Shown: positions 17,186 through 25,671 of the stretch, in pieces | How positions within the stretch are numbered: the stretch's first letter is position 1 | Layout: each line of letters begins with the position of its first letter | From: an uncultured Ruminococcus sp. | GTDB taxonomy: Bacteria > Bacillota > Clostridia > Oscillospirales > Acutalibacteraceae | Assembly (NCBI GenBank): GCA_902762615.1 | Contig: CACWOX010000027.1 | Coordinates: 1-39,526, forward strand | Length of the DNA: 39,526 bases | Reading direction: 5' to 3' | Position numbers and translations under genes: made by a program | The notes under the pieces: generated by a model | Databases searched by the model: none | What the model was told of the DNA's origin: nothing | The model's input: the letters and a program-made list of their open reading frames with translations, nothing else

Positions 17186-17214
17186 AGTGTGGAGTGTGAA
17201 GCTCCACACTTTTT
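17186..17214 (+). terminator. Terminator-like hairpin between gltA and icd
   Basis: AGTGTGGAG at 17186-17194 pairs with CTCCACACT at 17202-17210 (9 bp, 7-base loop) and is followed by TTTT. It lies 20 bases after the gltA stop. I see no promoter between it and icd, so it may cause partial termination and lower icd expression. Confidence 0.7.
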
Positions 17215-17280
17215 GAAGCTCCAAACTTTAGCGAGCTTGCAAGCATAAAACGACAACTCAACGAAAAGGACTGAATCTCA

Positions 17281-18495
17281 ATGGTTAAAATTCAAATGAA
17301 AACACCGCTTGTCGAGATGGACGGCGATGAAATGACCCGCATCATCTGGAAGATGATCAAGGACATTCTCATCACACCCTATGTTGACCTTAAAACCGAA
17401 TATTATGACCTCGGTCTGGTTCACCGCAACGAGACGAATGACAAGGTGACATTCGACAGCGCCGAAGCCACCAAGAAATACGGCGTCGCGGTCAAGTGCG
17501 CCACCATCACCCCGAATGCTGCCAGAATGACCGAGTACAACCTCAAGGAAATGTGGAAGTCCCCCAACGGCACCATCCGCGCGATTCTTGACGGCACCGT
17601 GTTCCGTGCGCCGATACTTGTCAAGGGCATCACACCCTACATTCCCACATGGAAGAAGCCCATCTGCATAGCCCGTCACGCATACGGCGACGTGTACAAA
17701 AACACCGAAATGGTAGTGCAGCAGGGCAGCAAGGCGGAACTTTGCGTCACGTCGCCCGACGGCACCGAGCAGCGCAGCCTGATCCACGATTTTACCGGAT
17801 CGGACGGCATCATTCAGGGCATACACAATCTCGACAGCTCGATCAGCTCCTTTGCGAGAGCCTGCTTCAATTACGCCCTTGATCAGAAGCAGGACATCTG
17901 GTTTGCCACCAAGGACACCATCAGCAAGAAATACGACCACCGCTTCAAGGATATCTTCAACGAGATTTTCGAGAAGGAATACAAGGCAAAATTTGAGGAT
18001 GCCGGCATCGAATATTTCTACACCCTGATAGACGACGCCGTTGCCAGAGTCATACGCAGCGAAGGCGGCTACATCTGGGCATGCAAGAATTACGACGGCG
18101 ACGTTATGAGCGACATGATTGCCACGGCGTTCGGTTCGCTTGCCATGATGACCAGCGTGCTTGTCTCGCCCGACGGCGTGTATGAATATGAGGCGGCTCA
18201 CGGCACCGTGCAGCGTCATTATTACAAGCACCTCAAGGGGGAGGAGACCTCCACCAATTCCGTCGCCACACTTTTCGCGTGGAGCGGCGCACTCAGAAAG
18301 CGCGGCGAGCTGGACGGCACTCCCGAACTGTGCCAATACGCCGACAATCTGGAAAAGGCGACCATTCAGACCATTGAGGAAGGCGTTATGACCGGCGATC
18401 TCTATCTGCTCTCCACGCTGGAAAACAAGACCAAGGTCAGCACCGAGCAATTTCTCAGAGAGGTTGACAAGCGCCTTTCCGCCATGTACGCGTAA
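17281..18495 (+). CDS. icd: NADP-dependent isocitrate dehydrogenase (type II, eukaryote-like)
   Basis: The protein has 404 residues and should convert isocitrate to 2-oxoglutarate with NADP. The start [20 protein letters not shown], the [13 protein letters not shown] and [20 protein letters not shown] segments, and the [12 protein letters not shown]-like [14 protein letters not shown] belong to the homodimeric type II family that includes mitochondrial IDH. Catalytic metal-binding aspartates are in the YDGDVMSDM region, and [12 protein letters not shown] provides the coenzyme loop. AAGGA lies 11 bases before the ATG. With the citrate synthase gene directly upstream it forms a short glutamate-precursor pathway. 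Confidence 0.95.
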   Translation: MVKIQMKTPLVEMDGDEMTRIIWKMIKDILITPYVDLKTEYYDLGLVHRNETNDKVTFDSAEATKKYGVAVKCATITPNAARMTEYNLKEMWKSPNGTIRAILDGTVFRAPILVKGITPYIPTWKKPICIARHAYGDVYKNTEMVVQQGSKAELCVTSPDGTEQRSLIHDFTGSDGIIQGIHNLDSSISSFARACFNYALDQKQDIWFATKDTISKKYDHRFKDIFNEIFEKEYKAKFEDAGIEYFYTLIDDAVARVIRSEGGYIWACKNYDGDVMSDMIATAFGSLAMMTSVLVSPDGVYEYEAAHGTVQRHYYKHLKGEETSTNSVATLFAWSGALRKRGELDGTPELCQYADNLEKATIQTIEEGVMTGDLYLLSTLENKTKVSTEQFLREVDKRLSAMYA

Positions 18496-18527
18496 CGGTC
18501 GGTGCTGCCGCCGCGTCAAATAACGGA

Positions 18528-18555
18528 TTGACTTTTGTAAAATATATGATATAAT
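18528..18555 (+). promoter_or_regulatory. Promoter of the CLC transporter gene
   Basis: TTGACT at 18528-18533 and a perfect TATAAT at 18550-18555 are 16 bases apart. Confidence 0.75.
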
Positions 18556-18560
18556 TTTCG

Positions 18561-18591
18561 GCAGACTGCTTTTTTAATAAACGCAGTCTGC
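18561..18591 (+). other. Hairpin at the start of the CLC mRNA leader
   Basis: GCAGACTGC at 18561-18569 and GCAGTCTGC at 18583-18591 form a perfect 9-bp stem with a 13-base AT-rich loop. It begins about where transcription from the promoter would start, so it would cap the mRNA; a terminator for icd is an alternative (TTATTCTATTT follows). I do not see the fluoride riboswitch core. Confidence 0.65.
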
Positions 18592-18616
18592 TTATTCTAT
18601 TTGAGGGTGATATGAA

Positions 18617-19903
18617 TTGCCTCTTTTCATCAGAAAATTTGAACGAAAATCAAAGGAAGAATTCAGTCATGGCGTGACCCATTTCAAGATGTTCTTCAAA
18701 TGGTGCGTATGCGCCGTGATCATCGGCGCGGTAGTGGGCTGTGTCGGTACGCTGTTTCATTATCTCATCAAAATATCGGCGGAGACCTTCGCGCTGTCCC
18801 ATCTGAGAATGGTGTGGCTGCTGCCTTTGGTGGGAATTGTCATAGTGGCAGCTTACAAGTACTGCGGCATGGACAACGACAGGGGAACGAATATGATACT
18901 TGTGTCGGTTCGCAGTGAGGAAAAGCCTCCGTTATTCACCGCGCCGCTTATTTTCCTTTCCACAGTGCTGACGCATCTGGCAGGCGGTTCCGCCGGCAGA
19001 GAAGGAGCTGCAATTCAGATGGGCGGCGGCATAGGCTATCAGATAGGCAGGCTGCTGGGGCTGGACGAAAAGGACCAGAAGCTGATCATTATGTGCGGCA
19101 TGAGCGCCGCGTTTTCGGCGCTTTTCGGCACTCCTGTGACGGCTGCCATCTTCTCGATGGAGGTGATCAGCGTCGGCGCCATGTATTATTCCGCGCTGGT
19201 TCCAAGCGTCATTTCGGCGCTGGTGGGTTACTGCATCGCCATTCGTTTCGGAGTGGAAAAGACCTTCTTTCCGCTGGCTGACATTCCGGAAATCACCATT
19301 CCCTCGGTTATACGCGTTACCGTCATAGCGGTGCTGTGCGGCTTGCTGAGCATTGTGTTCTGCATTGTCATGCACGGCACAGGCAAAATACTGAAAAAGG
19401 CATACCCGAATAAATTCATCAAAATTCTCGTCTGCTCCGCTCTGCTCATCAATCTTACCTATCTGGTGGGAAGCGCCGATTACAACGGCGCGGGCATGGG
19501 TCTTATCAATAACGCGGTGCTGGAGGGGCATACCCTGCCGCAGGCATTCGCGCTCAAGCTGCTGTTTACGGCAATCACGCTGGGGGCAGGCTTCCGCGGA
19601 GGCGAGATAGTGCCATCCTTTGTCGTGGGAGCGACCTTCGGCTGCCTTGTCGCGCCTTTGCTGGGGATAAGCGGCAGCTTTGCGGCGGCAGTGGGCATGA
19701 TAGCCGTTTTTTGCGGTGTGACAAACTGCCCGATCACATCCATTGTTCTGTCGGTTGAAATGTTCGGACCCCAGGGACTCATTTTCTTTGCGGTGGCGGT
19801 AGCAACAAGCTACATGCTGTCCGGCTACTACGGGCTTTACATGGGGCAGAAGATACTCTATTCCAAGGACAAGGCGGAATTCATCAACACCAGCGCACAT
19901 TGA
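18617..19903 (+). CDS. CLC-family anion transporter, CLC-F-like
   Basis: The protein has 428 residues and many membrane helices. The selectivity-region motif reads GGSAGREGAAIQMG, with the gating glutamate at residue 129, as in proton-coupled CLC exchangers. The later GGEIVPSFVVGATFG motif is the second anion-binding signature. In place of the GSGIP loop of chloride CLCs it has RGTNMI, and the GGSAGREG-x-A-x-QMG form recalls the CLC-F fluoride/proton antiporters; a fluoride role is inference. Translation must start at a TTG at 18617, with GAGGGTGA 6 bases upstream; the nearby ATG at 18612 is in another frame, and the next in-frame ATG is beyond residue 20. birA follows after a short gap and is probably co-transcribed. 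Confidence 0.88.
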   Translation: MPLFIRKFERKSKEEFSHGVTHFKMFFKWCVCAVIIGAVVGCVGTLFHYLIKISAETFALSHLRMVWLLPLVGIVIVAAYKYCGMDNDRGTNMILVSVRSEEKPPLFTAPLIFLSTVLTHLAGGSAGREGAAIQMGGGIGYQIGRLLGLDEKDQKLIIMCGMSAAFSALFGTPVTAAIFSMEVISVGAMYYSALVPSVISALVGYCIAIRFGVEKTFFPLADIPEITIPSVIRVTVIAVLCGLLSIVFCIVMHGTGKILKKAYPNKFIKILVCSALLINLTYLVGSADYNGAGMGLINNAVLEGHTLPQAFALKLLFTAITLGAGFRGGEIVPSFVVGATFGCLVAPLLGISGSFAAAVGMIAVFCGVTNCPITSIVLSVEMFGPQGLIFFAVAVATSYMLSGYYGLYMGQKILYSKDKAEFINTSAH

Positions 19904-19929
19904 AAAAATAAATAATAAAGGTGATTTAT

Positions 19930-20904
19930 ATGAGTGTCAGGGAGGACATATTACAAATATTTGAGCAAGGGAGGGGGGAATATTTCTCGGGCGAAGAGCT
20001 TGCCGCCCATCTCGGAGTGAGCCGCAGTGCGGTCTGGAAGGCGGTAAAGCAGCTCGAAGCCGACGGCTATATCTTCGAGGCGGTCAGCGGCAGGGGCTAT
20101 TGTCTGAGCCAAACCAGCGATGTCATCACCCAGAGCGGAATCAAAAAATATCTCGGACAGAGCGGCGCAAAATATGACATACGCGTGTACAAATCCATCA
20201 CCTCCACCAATACCGTGCTCAAAGAAATGGCTGCGAACGGCGCGGCGGAAGGCACCGTCCTCGTTGCCGCCGAACAGACGGCAGGCAGGGGCAGAATGAG
20301 CCGCCGTTTCCATTCGCCGTCCGGAACGGGGCTTTATCTGAGCATACTGCTGCGTCCCAGGCTGAATGCGCAGGAGTCGCTCTTCATCACCACGGCAGCG
20401 GCAGTCGCCGTCGCCCGAACGGTAGAGGAGGTTTCGGGAAGGAGCGCCGGCATTAAGTGGGTCAATGATGTTTTCATCGACGGCAGAAAAATCTGCGGTA
20501 TTCTCACCGAGGCGTCCTTTGACATGGAGAGCGGCGAGCTGGAATATGCCATTTGCGGCATCGGCGTGAATATCACCCCGCCGGAGGGCGGCTTTCCGGA
20601 GGAGATCGAGCATGTGGCGGGAGCGGTATTTGACGAGCCGACTTCCTTCGACACCAAGAACCGGATGGCGGCAGGCATCATCGAAAAATTCATGCACTAC
20701 TACCAATGCCTTCCCGAACACATCTTTTTTGAGGAATACAGAAAGCGCTCGGTGATAGTGGGAGAGGATATAACGGTACTCGGCAAGGGCGAACCAAAGC
20801 GGGCGCATGCGATTGCGATAGACAACAGCTGCCGTCTTGTGGTGCGGCATGAGGACGGAGCCGAGGAAGCGCTGCATTCGGGCGAAGTGAGTATCAGAAA
20901 ATAA
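19930..20904 (+). CDS. birA: BirA, biotin-protein ligase and biotin repressor
   Basis: The protein has 324 residues. It attaches biotin to carboxylase carrier domains through biotinyl-AMP and, with its N-terminal domain, can repress biotin genes. An HTH-11-type winged helix covers residues 1-60 (SGEELAAHLGVSRSAVWKAV). The catalytic domain has the biotinyl-AMP loop TAGRGRMSRRFHSP and the KWVNDVFIDGRKICGIL motif; the C-terminal SH3-like cap ends the protein. AAGGTGAT upstream supports the ATG at 19930; the in-frame GTG at 19921 overlaps this site. It is a class II (bifunctional) BirA. No biotin-synthesis genes are nearby. Confidence 0.95.
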   Translation: MSVREDILQIFEQGRGEYFSGEELAAHLGVSRSAVWKAVKQLEADGYIFEAVSGRGYCLSQTSDVITQSGIKKYLGQSGAKYDIRVYKSITSTNTVLKEMAANGAAEGTVLVAAEQTAGRGRMSRRFHSPSGTGLYLSILLRPRLNAQESLFITTAAAVAVARTVEEVSGRSAGIKWVNDVFIDGRKICGILTEASFDMESGELEYAICGIGVNITPPEGGFPEEIEHVAGAVFDEPTSFDTKNRMAAGIIEKFMHYYQCLPEHIFFEEYRKRSVIVGEDITVLGKGEPKRAHAIAIDNSCRLVVRHEDGAEEALHSGEVSIRK

Positions 20905-20914
20905 ATTTTTGCTC

Positions 20915-20943
20915 TTCACATTTCGGATAGTGTATGATATAAT
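20915..20943 (+). promoter_or_regulatory. Promoter of the CotH-like surface protein gene
   Basis: TTCACA at 20915-20920 and a perfect TATAAT at 20938-20943 are 17 bases apart, starting 11 bases after the birA stop. Confidence 0.75.
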
Positions 20944-20986
20944 AACTCAAAATAATCTCTTACGCTCAAAGATGGGAATGATCATA

Positions 20987-23899
20987 ATGCACAGTCTCTT
21001 TCAAAAAAACAAGGAAAAAGCTGTCGTATTCAGTGCCGCGCTTGTTTTGCTGATTGCGGTGACGGTGGCACTGTATGTTTTCGGCTCCGGCAAATCCGGA
21101 TCATCACAGCCGATTATCAATGAAGTGCTGTGCTCGAACAGCGCCAGCTACAAGGCGTATGACGGCAGATATTACGACTGGATAGAGCTTTATAACCCTT
21201 CTTCCCGTGAACTGTCTCTCAATGATTATTACATATCGGACGACCTCGAAGCTCCGGCAAAGACCTCGCTTCGCGGGCAGAGCATTCCGGCAAGGGGCTA
21301 TTTGGTGATATACTGCTCGGGGTTGAATTTCACCGATGAACGCGGCTGTCTGCACACCGGATTCAAGCTGTCGGCTGGCGACGGGGAAACCATCTGTCTT
21401 TCCAACGGCTCGTCGGTCATATCGGTTTCGGTTCCAAGCGCCAAGGAGAATGTCTCGTACGGTCTCAACGAAAAGAACGAATACGTGTGGTTTGACATTC
21501 CCACTCCGGGCGCCAAAAACGGCAATGTGAATACCGTGCAGCAATCCGACGTCAGGATAAATGAATATATGATCTCCAACACCTTCACCCTTTACGACTG
21601 TGAAGGGGATTTCGGGGACTGGGTCGAGCTTTACAACACATCGGACAAGGATATTGATCTCTCCGGCATGTATCTGACGGACGAGGAAGGCACGCCCGAC
21701 AAGTATGCTTTCCCTGAGGGAACCACCCTTTGGTCAAAGGACTTTCTGCTCGTTTTTTGTGACGGCAAGGACAAGACCGACGCAAACGGCATGCTCCACA
21801 CCAATTTTTCACTCAGCGCAAAGGACGGCGCCATCTCGCTTTATTCCCGGAAAAAGTCGCTGCTTGCCAGAGTGGTTATCAAAGATTTACAGGCAAATGT
21901 CTCCTGCGGCTGGGACGACGGCGACAATGATTATCGTTTCTATACCAGACCCACTCCGGGCAGGGCAAACACCACAACGGCATTCCGCAAGCTCTCCGAC
22001 AACGCCGCTGCCGCTCCAGCCGGAGATGTAATCATCAGCGAAGTGCTGTCCGCGTCGTATAAATCCTCGAAGGTTGCGGGGAGCGACTTTATCGAGCTTT
22101 ACAATACCTCATCAAAGGCGGTTTCCCTCAAAGGATATACCCTTTGCAAGCAGCCGGGGGAGAGCGCCTACGTATTTCCCGACGTGAAGATCGGTTCGGG
22201 CGCATACCTTGCGGTATATTGCGACGGCAGGACGAGACAATCGGGCAATCGCTTATATTCTTCTCTGACATTCAGCACAGGAGGAGACACAGTTTATCTC
22301 GCAGACGCTTTCGGGGCAGTCTGCGACATTTTTTCCACAGGCAAGGGACGACTCGGCGTGTCGAGCGGTCGTCCTGCGGGAGACACCGCCCGGCGCTGTT
22401 TTTTTACCACACCCACTCCCGGCAAGGCAAACAGCGGCAGGAAGTATGCCGGCTACGCGCCGATCCCGACCTTCAGCACAGACGGAGGCGTGGTGGCAAG
22501 CGGCACGAAGGTCAGTCTCTCAGTGGCGGGAAATTACACGGTAGTCTATACCACCGACGGCACCGAGCCTTCCCAATCATCGACGGTCTACCGTTCGCCC
22601 CTGACGATCAGCCAAAACACCGTGATCCGCGCGGCTGCGTTCAGCAATGACACGCTTATCAGCGACACCGTCACCAATACATACATCACCCGGAATCCCC
22701 ACACCATACCGATTTTCTGTATATCCGGCAAAGCCTTCGAGCTTACCGCCGGCAAGGGTATATTTGCCGATAAATCCGACAGCTCCGAGCATAAGATATA
22801 CGCCGAGTATTTCGATAAAAACGGCGTCAAGCAAGTGCAGTTTCCCTGCGGCGTCAAGCTGTTCGGACACAGCTCCCGCGAAATGCCGCAGAAGGGCGTC
22901 AAGCTTAGTCTGCGCGAGATCTACGGCATGACAAAGGTCACATATCCCTTTTTCAGCGACAACGCGAAGGCGGTCACGACCTTCTCGACCCTTCTGCTGC
23001 GTCCCAGCGGCGAGGATCAGATCTACAGCAAGCTGCGCGATGAGATCGTACCCGCGCTGGTTCGTGGCAAGATGGATCTGGACTTTGAGGAATACCAGCC
23101 CTGCGCACTCTACATCAACGGCGAATACTGGGGCTTTTATTATATACGCGAAGCGCTCAACGCGGATTATCTCAAGAGCTACTACGGCTATCAAAAGGGC
23201 GATTTTGACCTTATCAAGGGGCAGAATTCCGCTCAGGAAGGCACCATCACCGCCTACCGGAAGCTGACGCAGTTCTGCAAGACGCACGACCTGCGCGACG
23301 CAAAGAATTATGAATACGTCAAGAGTCAGGTGGATTTCGATTCGCTGATCAATTTCTGGATAGTGGAGACATTTTTCGGCAATACAGACACCGTCAATAT
23401 CCGCTGCTACAAGCATAAGGACAGCAAATGGCGCTGGATGGTGTATGATATGGACTGGTCGATGCAGACCGCGAAATATATCCGCGAGAGAAATTTCATC
23501 GAGTGGCACCTGCTCAATCCAAAGGGACACGGCATAGGTCATTTTGACAATTCCATCATACGCAAGCTGCTTGAAAATAAAGAATTCCGCGAGCATTTTC
23601 TGACGGTTTACAGCTATCACCTGACCAATACGCTTGCTCCTGACCGCTCGCTGCCGATATTCGACAGCATGGTGAGCACGGTAGAGGGAGAGATCAAGCT
23701 CAACGAAAGGCTCTGGAAAAGACCGGCTTACAGCAAGTGGTCGGATTCAACGGTGCCGTACCTGCGCAATTATCTGAAGGACAGACCGAACGAAATGAAA
23801 AAGGCGCTGATGGAGAGCTTTCATCTCAGCAACAGCGACTGGGCGCACTATGTCGAGCTGTCCAAGGACTACCAGCCCGAAGAGAACGCCATTAAATAA
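20987..23899 (+). CDS. Surface protein with three lamin-tail domains, a chitobiase-like domain and a CotH kinase domain
   Basis: The protein has 970 residues from the ATG at 20987, chosen because GGGA stands 9 bases before it (ATGs at 20972 and 20978 are alternatives). An N-terminal helix (VVFSAALVLLIAVTVALYVF) anchors it outside the cell. Three lamin-tail domains follow near residues 43, 190 and 347, each opening with an INE or ISE strand and a D-x-IELYN or D-x-VELYN motif. A CHB_HEX_C-like domain near 491-570 has YTTDGTEPS. The CotH kinase domain runs from about 571 to 900, with YINGEYWGFYYIREAL and the metal-site-like VYDMDWS (Asp821, Asp823). In spore-forming bacteria CotH is an atypical protein kinase; similar multidomain proteins in Clostridia are surface-located. 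It has its own promoter. Confidence 0.88.
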   Translation: MHSLFQKNKEKAVVFSAALVLLIAVTVALYVFGSGKSGSSQPIINEVLCSNSASYKAYDGRYYDWIELYNPSSRELSLNDYYISDDLEAPAKTSLRGQSIPARGYLVIYCSGLNFTDERGCLHTGFKLSAGDGETICLSNGSSVISVSVPSAKENVSYGLNEKNEYVWFDIPTPGAKNGNVNTVQQSDVRINEYMISNTFTLYDCEGDFGDWVELYNTSDKDIDLSGMYLTDEEGTPDKYAFPEGTTLWSKDFLLVFCDGKDKTDANGMLHTNFSLSAKDGAISLYSRKKSLLARVVIKDLQANVSCGWDDGDNDYRFYTRPTPGRANTTTAFRKLSDNAAAAPAGDVIISEVLSASYKSSKVAGSDFIELYNTSSKAVSLKGYTLCKQPGESAYVFPDVKIGSGAYLAVYCDGRTRQSGNRLYSSLTFSTGGDTVYLADAFGAVCDIFSTGKGRLGVSSGRPAGDTARRCFFTTPTPGKANSGRKYAGYAPIPTFSTDGGVVASGTKVSLSVAGNYTVVYTTDGTEPSQSSTVYRSPLTISQNTVIRAAAFSNDTLISDTVTNTYITRNPHTIPIFCISGKAFELTAGKGIFADKSDSSEHKIYAEYFDKNGVKQVQFPCGVKLFGHSSREMPQKGVKLSLREIYGMTKVTYPFFSDNAKAVTTFSTLLLRPSGEDQIYSKLRDEIVPALVRGKMDLDFEEYQPCALYINGEYWGFYYIREALNADYLKSYYGYQKGDFDLIKGQNSAQEGTITAYRKLTQFCKTHDLRDAKNYEYVKSQVDFDSLINFWIVETFFGNTDTVNIRCYKHKDSKWRWMVYDMDWSMQTAKYIRERNFIEWHLLNPKGHGIGHFDNSIIRKLLENKEFREHFLTVYSYHLTNTLAPDRSLPIFDSMVSTVEGEIKLNERLWKRPAYSKWSDSTVPYLRNYLKDRPNEMKKALMESFHLSNSDWAHYVELSKDYQPEENAIK

Positions 23900-23950
23900 G
23901 GCAGGCAAAAATAAAAAAGAAAGCGCGAAGCGCCAATTAGCGAGCGCATG

Positions 23951-24140
23951 CGAGCGTGGGAGTCCAGGGGGAACTTGTTCCTCCTGGCAGGTCAAGGGCA
24001 GAGCCCCTCGCTGCAACGCGCTGCGACTTAAAACGGGCTTGGGCGCAACAGAAAAAGTGCCATATCAAGATAACCCTTGCCCCGAGTGGAGAAAAAACTT
24101 GCCTGTTCAAATTGACAAATCCCTGATTTACGGTATTCTA
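23951..24140 (+). repeat. Dispersed intergenic repeat, copy B
   Basis: The core 24028-24130 matches 161-263 at about 80 percent. Upstream, CCAGGGGGAAC and GTTCCTCCTGG (about 23964-23987) form a strong hairpin around TT; copy A has the same AACTTGTT centre with different but still complementary arms. A second small hairpin, GGGC-AGA-GCCC, follows near 23996-24005. Near the right end TTGACA (24112-24117) and TATTCT (24134-24139) could be an outward promoter; in copy A the -35 hexamer is not preserved. The rest of 23900-24188 holds no supported gene; a long shadow frame crosses it. Confidence 0.72.
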
Positions 24141-24188
24141 AATGTTTTAAGTTCTAAATGTTTTACAAGAAAAAAATAAAAAAACATC

Positions 24189-24217
24189 TTGACAAAAGCC
24201 GTAAGATGTGTTATTAT
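24189..24217 (+). promoter_or_regulatory. Promoter of the rplJ-rplL operon
   Basis: TTGACA at 24189-24194 and TATTAT at 24212-24217 are 17 bases apart; a TATAAT at 24215-24220 would give a 20-base spacer. A 7-bp inverted repeat (ACATCTT at 24184-24190, AAGATGT at 24203-24209) overlaps the -35 region. Confidence 0.75.
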
Positions 24218-24240
24218 AATCAAGCTGTGTACAACGTCTG

Positions 24241-24438
24241 ATTGCTTTAACCCAAAGCAATTAAACGGTATACCAAAGACAGCAGGTGCAATATGCCCAA
24301 CGGTTTTATTGTGATCAATAGACCGCCTGCCGAGGGAAACAGAGCTGATTCAATTAATGAATGCGGGCGCATTGCGCGTCCTGTTTGTTTATGGATTTTC
24401 TGTCCGTCCTCGGTTAGCGTTCCGAGGACGGCATTTTT
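24241..24438 (+). promoter_or_regulatory. L10 ribosomal-protein leader
   Basis: The long untranslated leader of rplJ begins with an ATTGCTTT/AAAGCAAT hairpin (24241-24261). It continues with GCAGGTG (24282-24288), which can pair with CGCCTGC, followed by GAGGGAAAC, in the place where the L10-L12 complex binds in known Firmicutes leaders, and ends in a terminator. By position, size and fold I assign it to the L10 leader class, in which the L10(L12)4 complex represses its own operon. A covariance search was not possible. Confidence 0.75.
24404..24438 (+). terminator. Attenuator terminator at the end of the L10 leader
   Basis: CCGTCCTCGG and CCGAGGACGG form a perfect 10-bp stem with an 8-base loop, followed by CATTTTTG. 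It lies about 40 bases before rplJ, so regulated read-through is required to express the operon. Confidence 0.9.
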
Positions 24439-24479
24439 GTTTCCTGCGAAATATCTTACATTTCAGAGGTGAAACTATC

Positions 24480-25004
24480 ATGCCAAGTAAAGCAGTATTG
24501 GAACAGAAGCAGGCGCTCGTTGCCGATCTCTCCGACAGACTCAAGAGCTCCGTCGCAGGCGTTATCGTCAACTACAGCGGCATTTCTGTTGCCGATGATA
24601 CCAAGCTCCGCAAGCAGCTCCGTGAGGCTGGCGTTGTCTACACCGTAGCCAAGAACACCCTCATTAAGCGCGCAGCAGCCGATGCAGGCGTTGAGATTGA
24701 CGACGCAGTTCTCAACGGCACCACAGCCATCGCCACCTGCGACAGCGATTACATCGCAGCTGCCAAGATCCTCAACGAGTATGCTGAGGGCGACAAGAAG
24801 GGCTTTGAGATCAAGGCAGGCTTCATTGACGGCAAGAAAATGACTGTGGACGAGGTTAAGACTCTGGCTAAGACTCCTTCCAGAGAGACCCTTCTCACTC
24901 AGCTCGCTTTCGGTCTCAATGCAACCATTCAGGGTCTTGCCATCGCCATCAAGGCAATCGCAGACAAGCAGTCCGAGGGTGCGGAGGCGCCCGCAGCAGA
25001 GTAA
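24480..25004 (+). CDS. rplJ: 50S ribosomal protein L10
   Basis: The protein has 174 residues and forms the base of the ribosomal stalk, binding 23S rRNA and several L7/L12 dimers. The start PSKAVLEQKQALVADLSDRL, the VIVNYSGISVADDTKLRKQL segment and VVYTVAKNTLIKRA are typical of L10; the C-terminal helix with FGLNATIQGLAIAIKAIADK binds L12. GAGGTGA stands 8 bases before the ATG at 24480; the longer frame to 24357 runs through the leader terminator and is wrong. It is followed by rplL after 73 bases. Confidence 0.97.
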   Translation: MPSKAVLEQKQALVADLSDRLKSSVAGVIVNYSGISVADDTKLRKQLREAGVVYTVAKNTLIKRAAADAGVEIDDAVLNGTTAIATCDSDYIAAAKILNEYAEGDKKGFEIKAGFIDGKKMTVDEVKTLAKTPSRETLLTQLAFGLNATIQGLAIAIKAIADKQSEGAEAPAAE

Positions 25005-25077
25005 TCAATTTCATTTGTTTATTTACGCTGCCAACTTTCATTATTATCTTAAATATTATTTTTGGAGGTAAAATACC

Positions 25078-25452
25078 ATGTCTGAGAAAATCGCAAACAT
25101 TATCGAAGAAGTCAAGGCTATGACAGTTCTCGAGCTTTCCGAGCTTGTCAAGGCTATCGAGGAAGAATTCGGCGTATCCGCCGCTGCTGCTGTTGCTGTT
25201 GCTGCTCCTGCTGGCGGCGCTGCTCCTGCTGCTGAAGAGAAGACAGAGTTCGACGTAATTCTCGCTTCTGCCGGCGCTGAGAAGATCAAGGTCATCAAGG
25301 TTGTCCGTGAGCTCACAGGTCTCGGTCTGAAGGAAGCAAAGGCTCTCGTTGACGGCGCTCCCGCACCTCTCAAGGAAGCTGTTTCCAAGGACGAAGCTGA
25401 GTCCATCGAAGCTAAGCTCAAGGAAGTCGGCGCAACAGTCGAGATTAAGTAA
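25078..25452 (+). CDS. rplL: 50S ribosomal protein L7/L12
   Basis: The protein has 124 residues, the normal length. The N-terminal dimerization helix ([20 protein letters not shown]), the Ala/Gly-rich hinge near residues 38-56 and the C-terminal factor-binding domain ([20 protein letters not shown]) are all present. TTGGAGGT precedes the ATG. Codon use is strongly biased, as expected for a highly expressed gene. A terminator follows, so rpoB is not part of this unit. Confidence 0.98.
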   Translation: MSEKIANIIEEVKAMTVLELSELVKAIEEEFGVSAAAAVAVAAPAGGAAPAAEEKTEFDVILASAGAEKIKVIKVVRELTGLGLKEAKALVDGAPAPLKEAVSKDEAESIEAKLKEVGATVEIK

Positions 25453-25489
25453 TTTAATTACGGCTTGATTCATCACTGAATATTTTATT

Positions 25490-25537
25490 CTGTCGTTCAT
25501 CCGTGCAATGTCTGTGCGGTGAACGGCAGAATTTTTT
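25490..25537 (+). terminator. Terminator of rplJ-rplL
   Basis: CTGTCGTTCA-t-CCG pairs with CGGTGAACGGCAG with one bulge and a G/U pair, followed by AATTTTTT. It lies about 40 bases after the rplL stop. Confidence 0.88.
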
Positions 25538-25671
25538 ATTATATGTTTTTTATAAAAATGTCACACTTTTCAAAATGCTCCGAATGTATATGATGTAAGG
25601 GAGAGAATAAAGAAATTTGCCTTACAAAAATGAACCGGTTCTGATATTTCTTTACGGCAGAGAGGTGAATC

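Noticed and set aside
17278-18519. Long open frame on the minus strand opposite the isocitrate dehydrogenase gene
   Set aside because: It mirrors a clear enzyme gene on the other strand and its translation looks like no protein; biased codon use of the true gene keeps it open.
18496-18616. Fluoride riboswitch before the CLC gene
   Set aside because: Looked for because of the CLC-F-like protein; only a simple hairpin is present and the known core is not seen.
23850-24179. Plus-strand frame running from the end of the CotH gene into the intergenic region
   Set aside because: It crosses the dispersed repeat and has no ribosome site or protein-like sequence.
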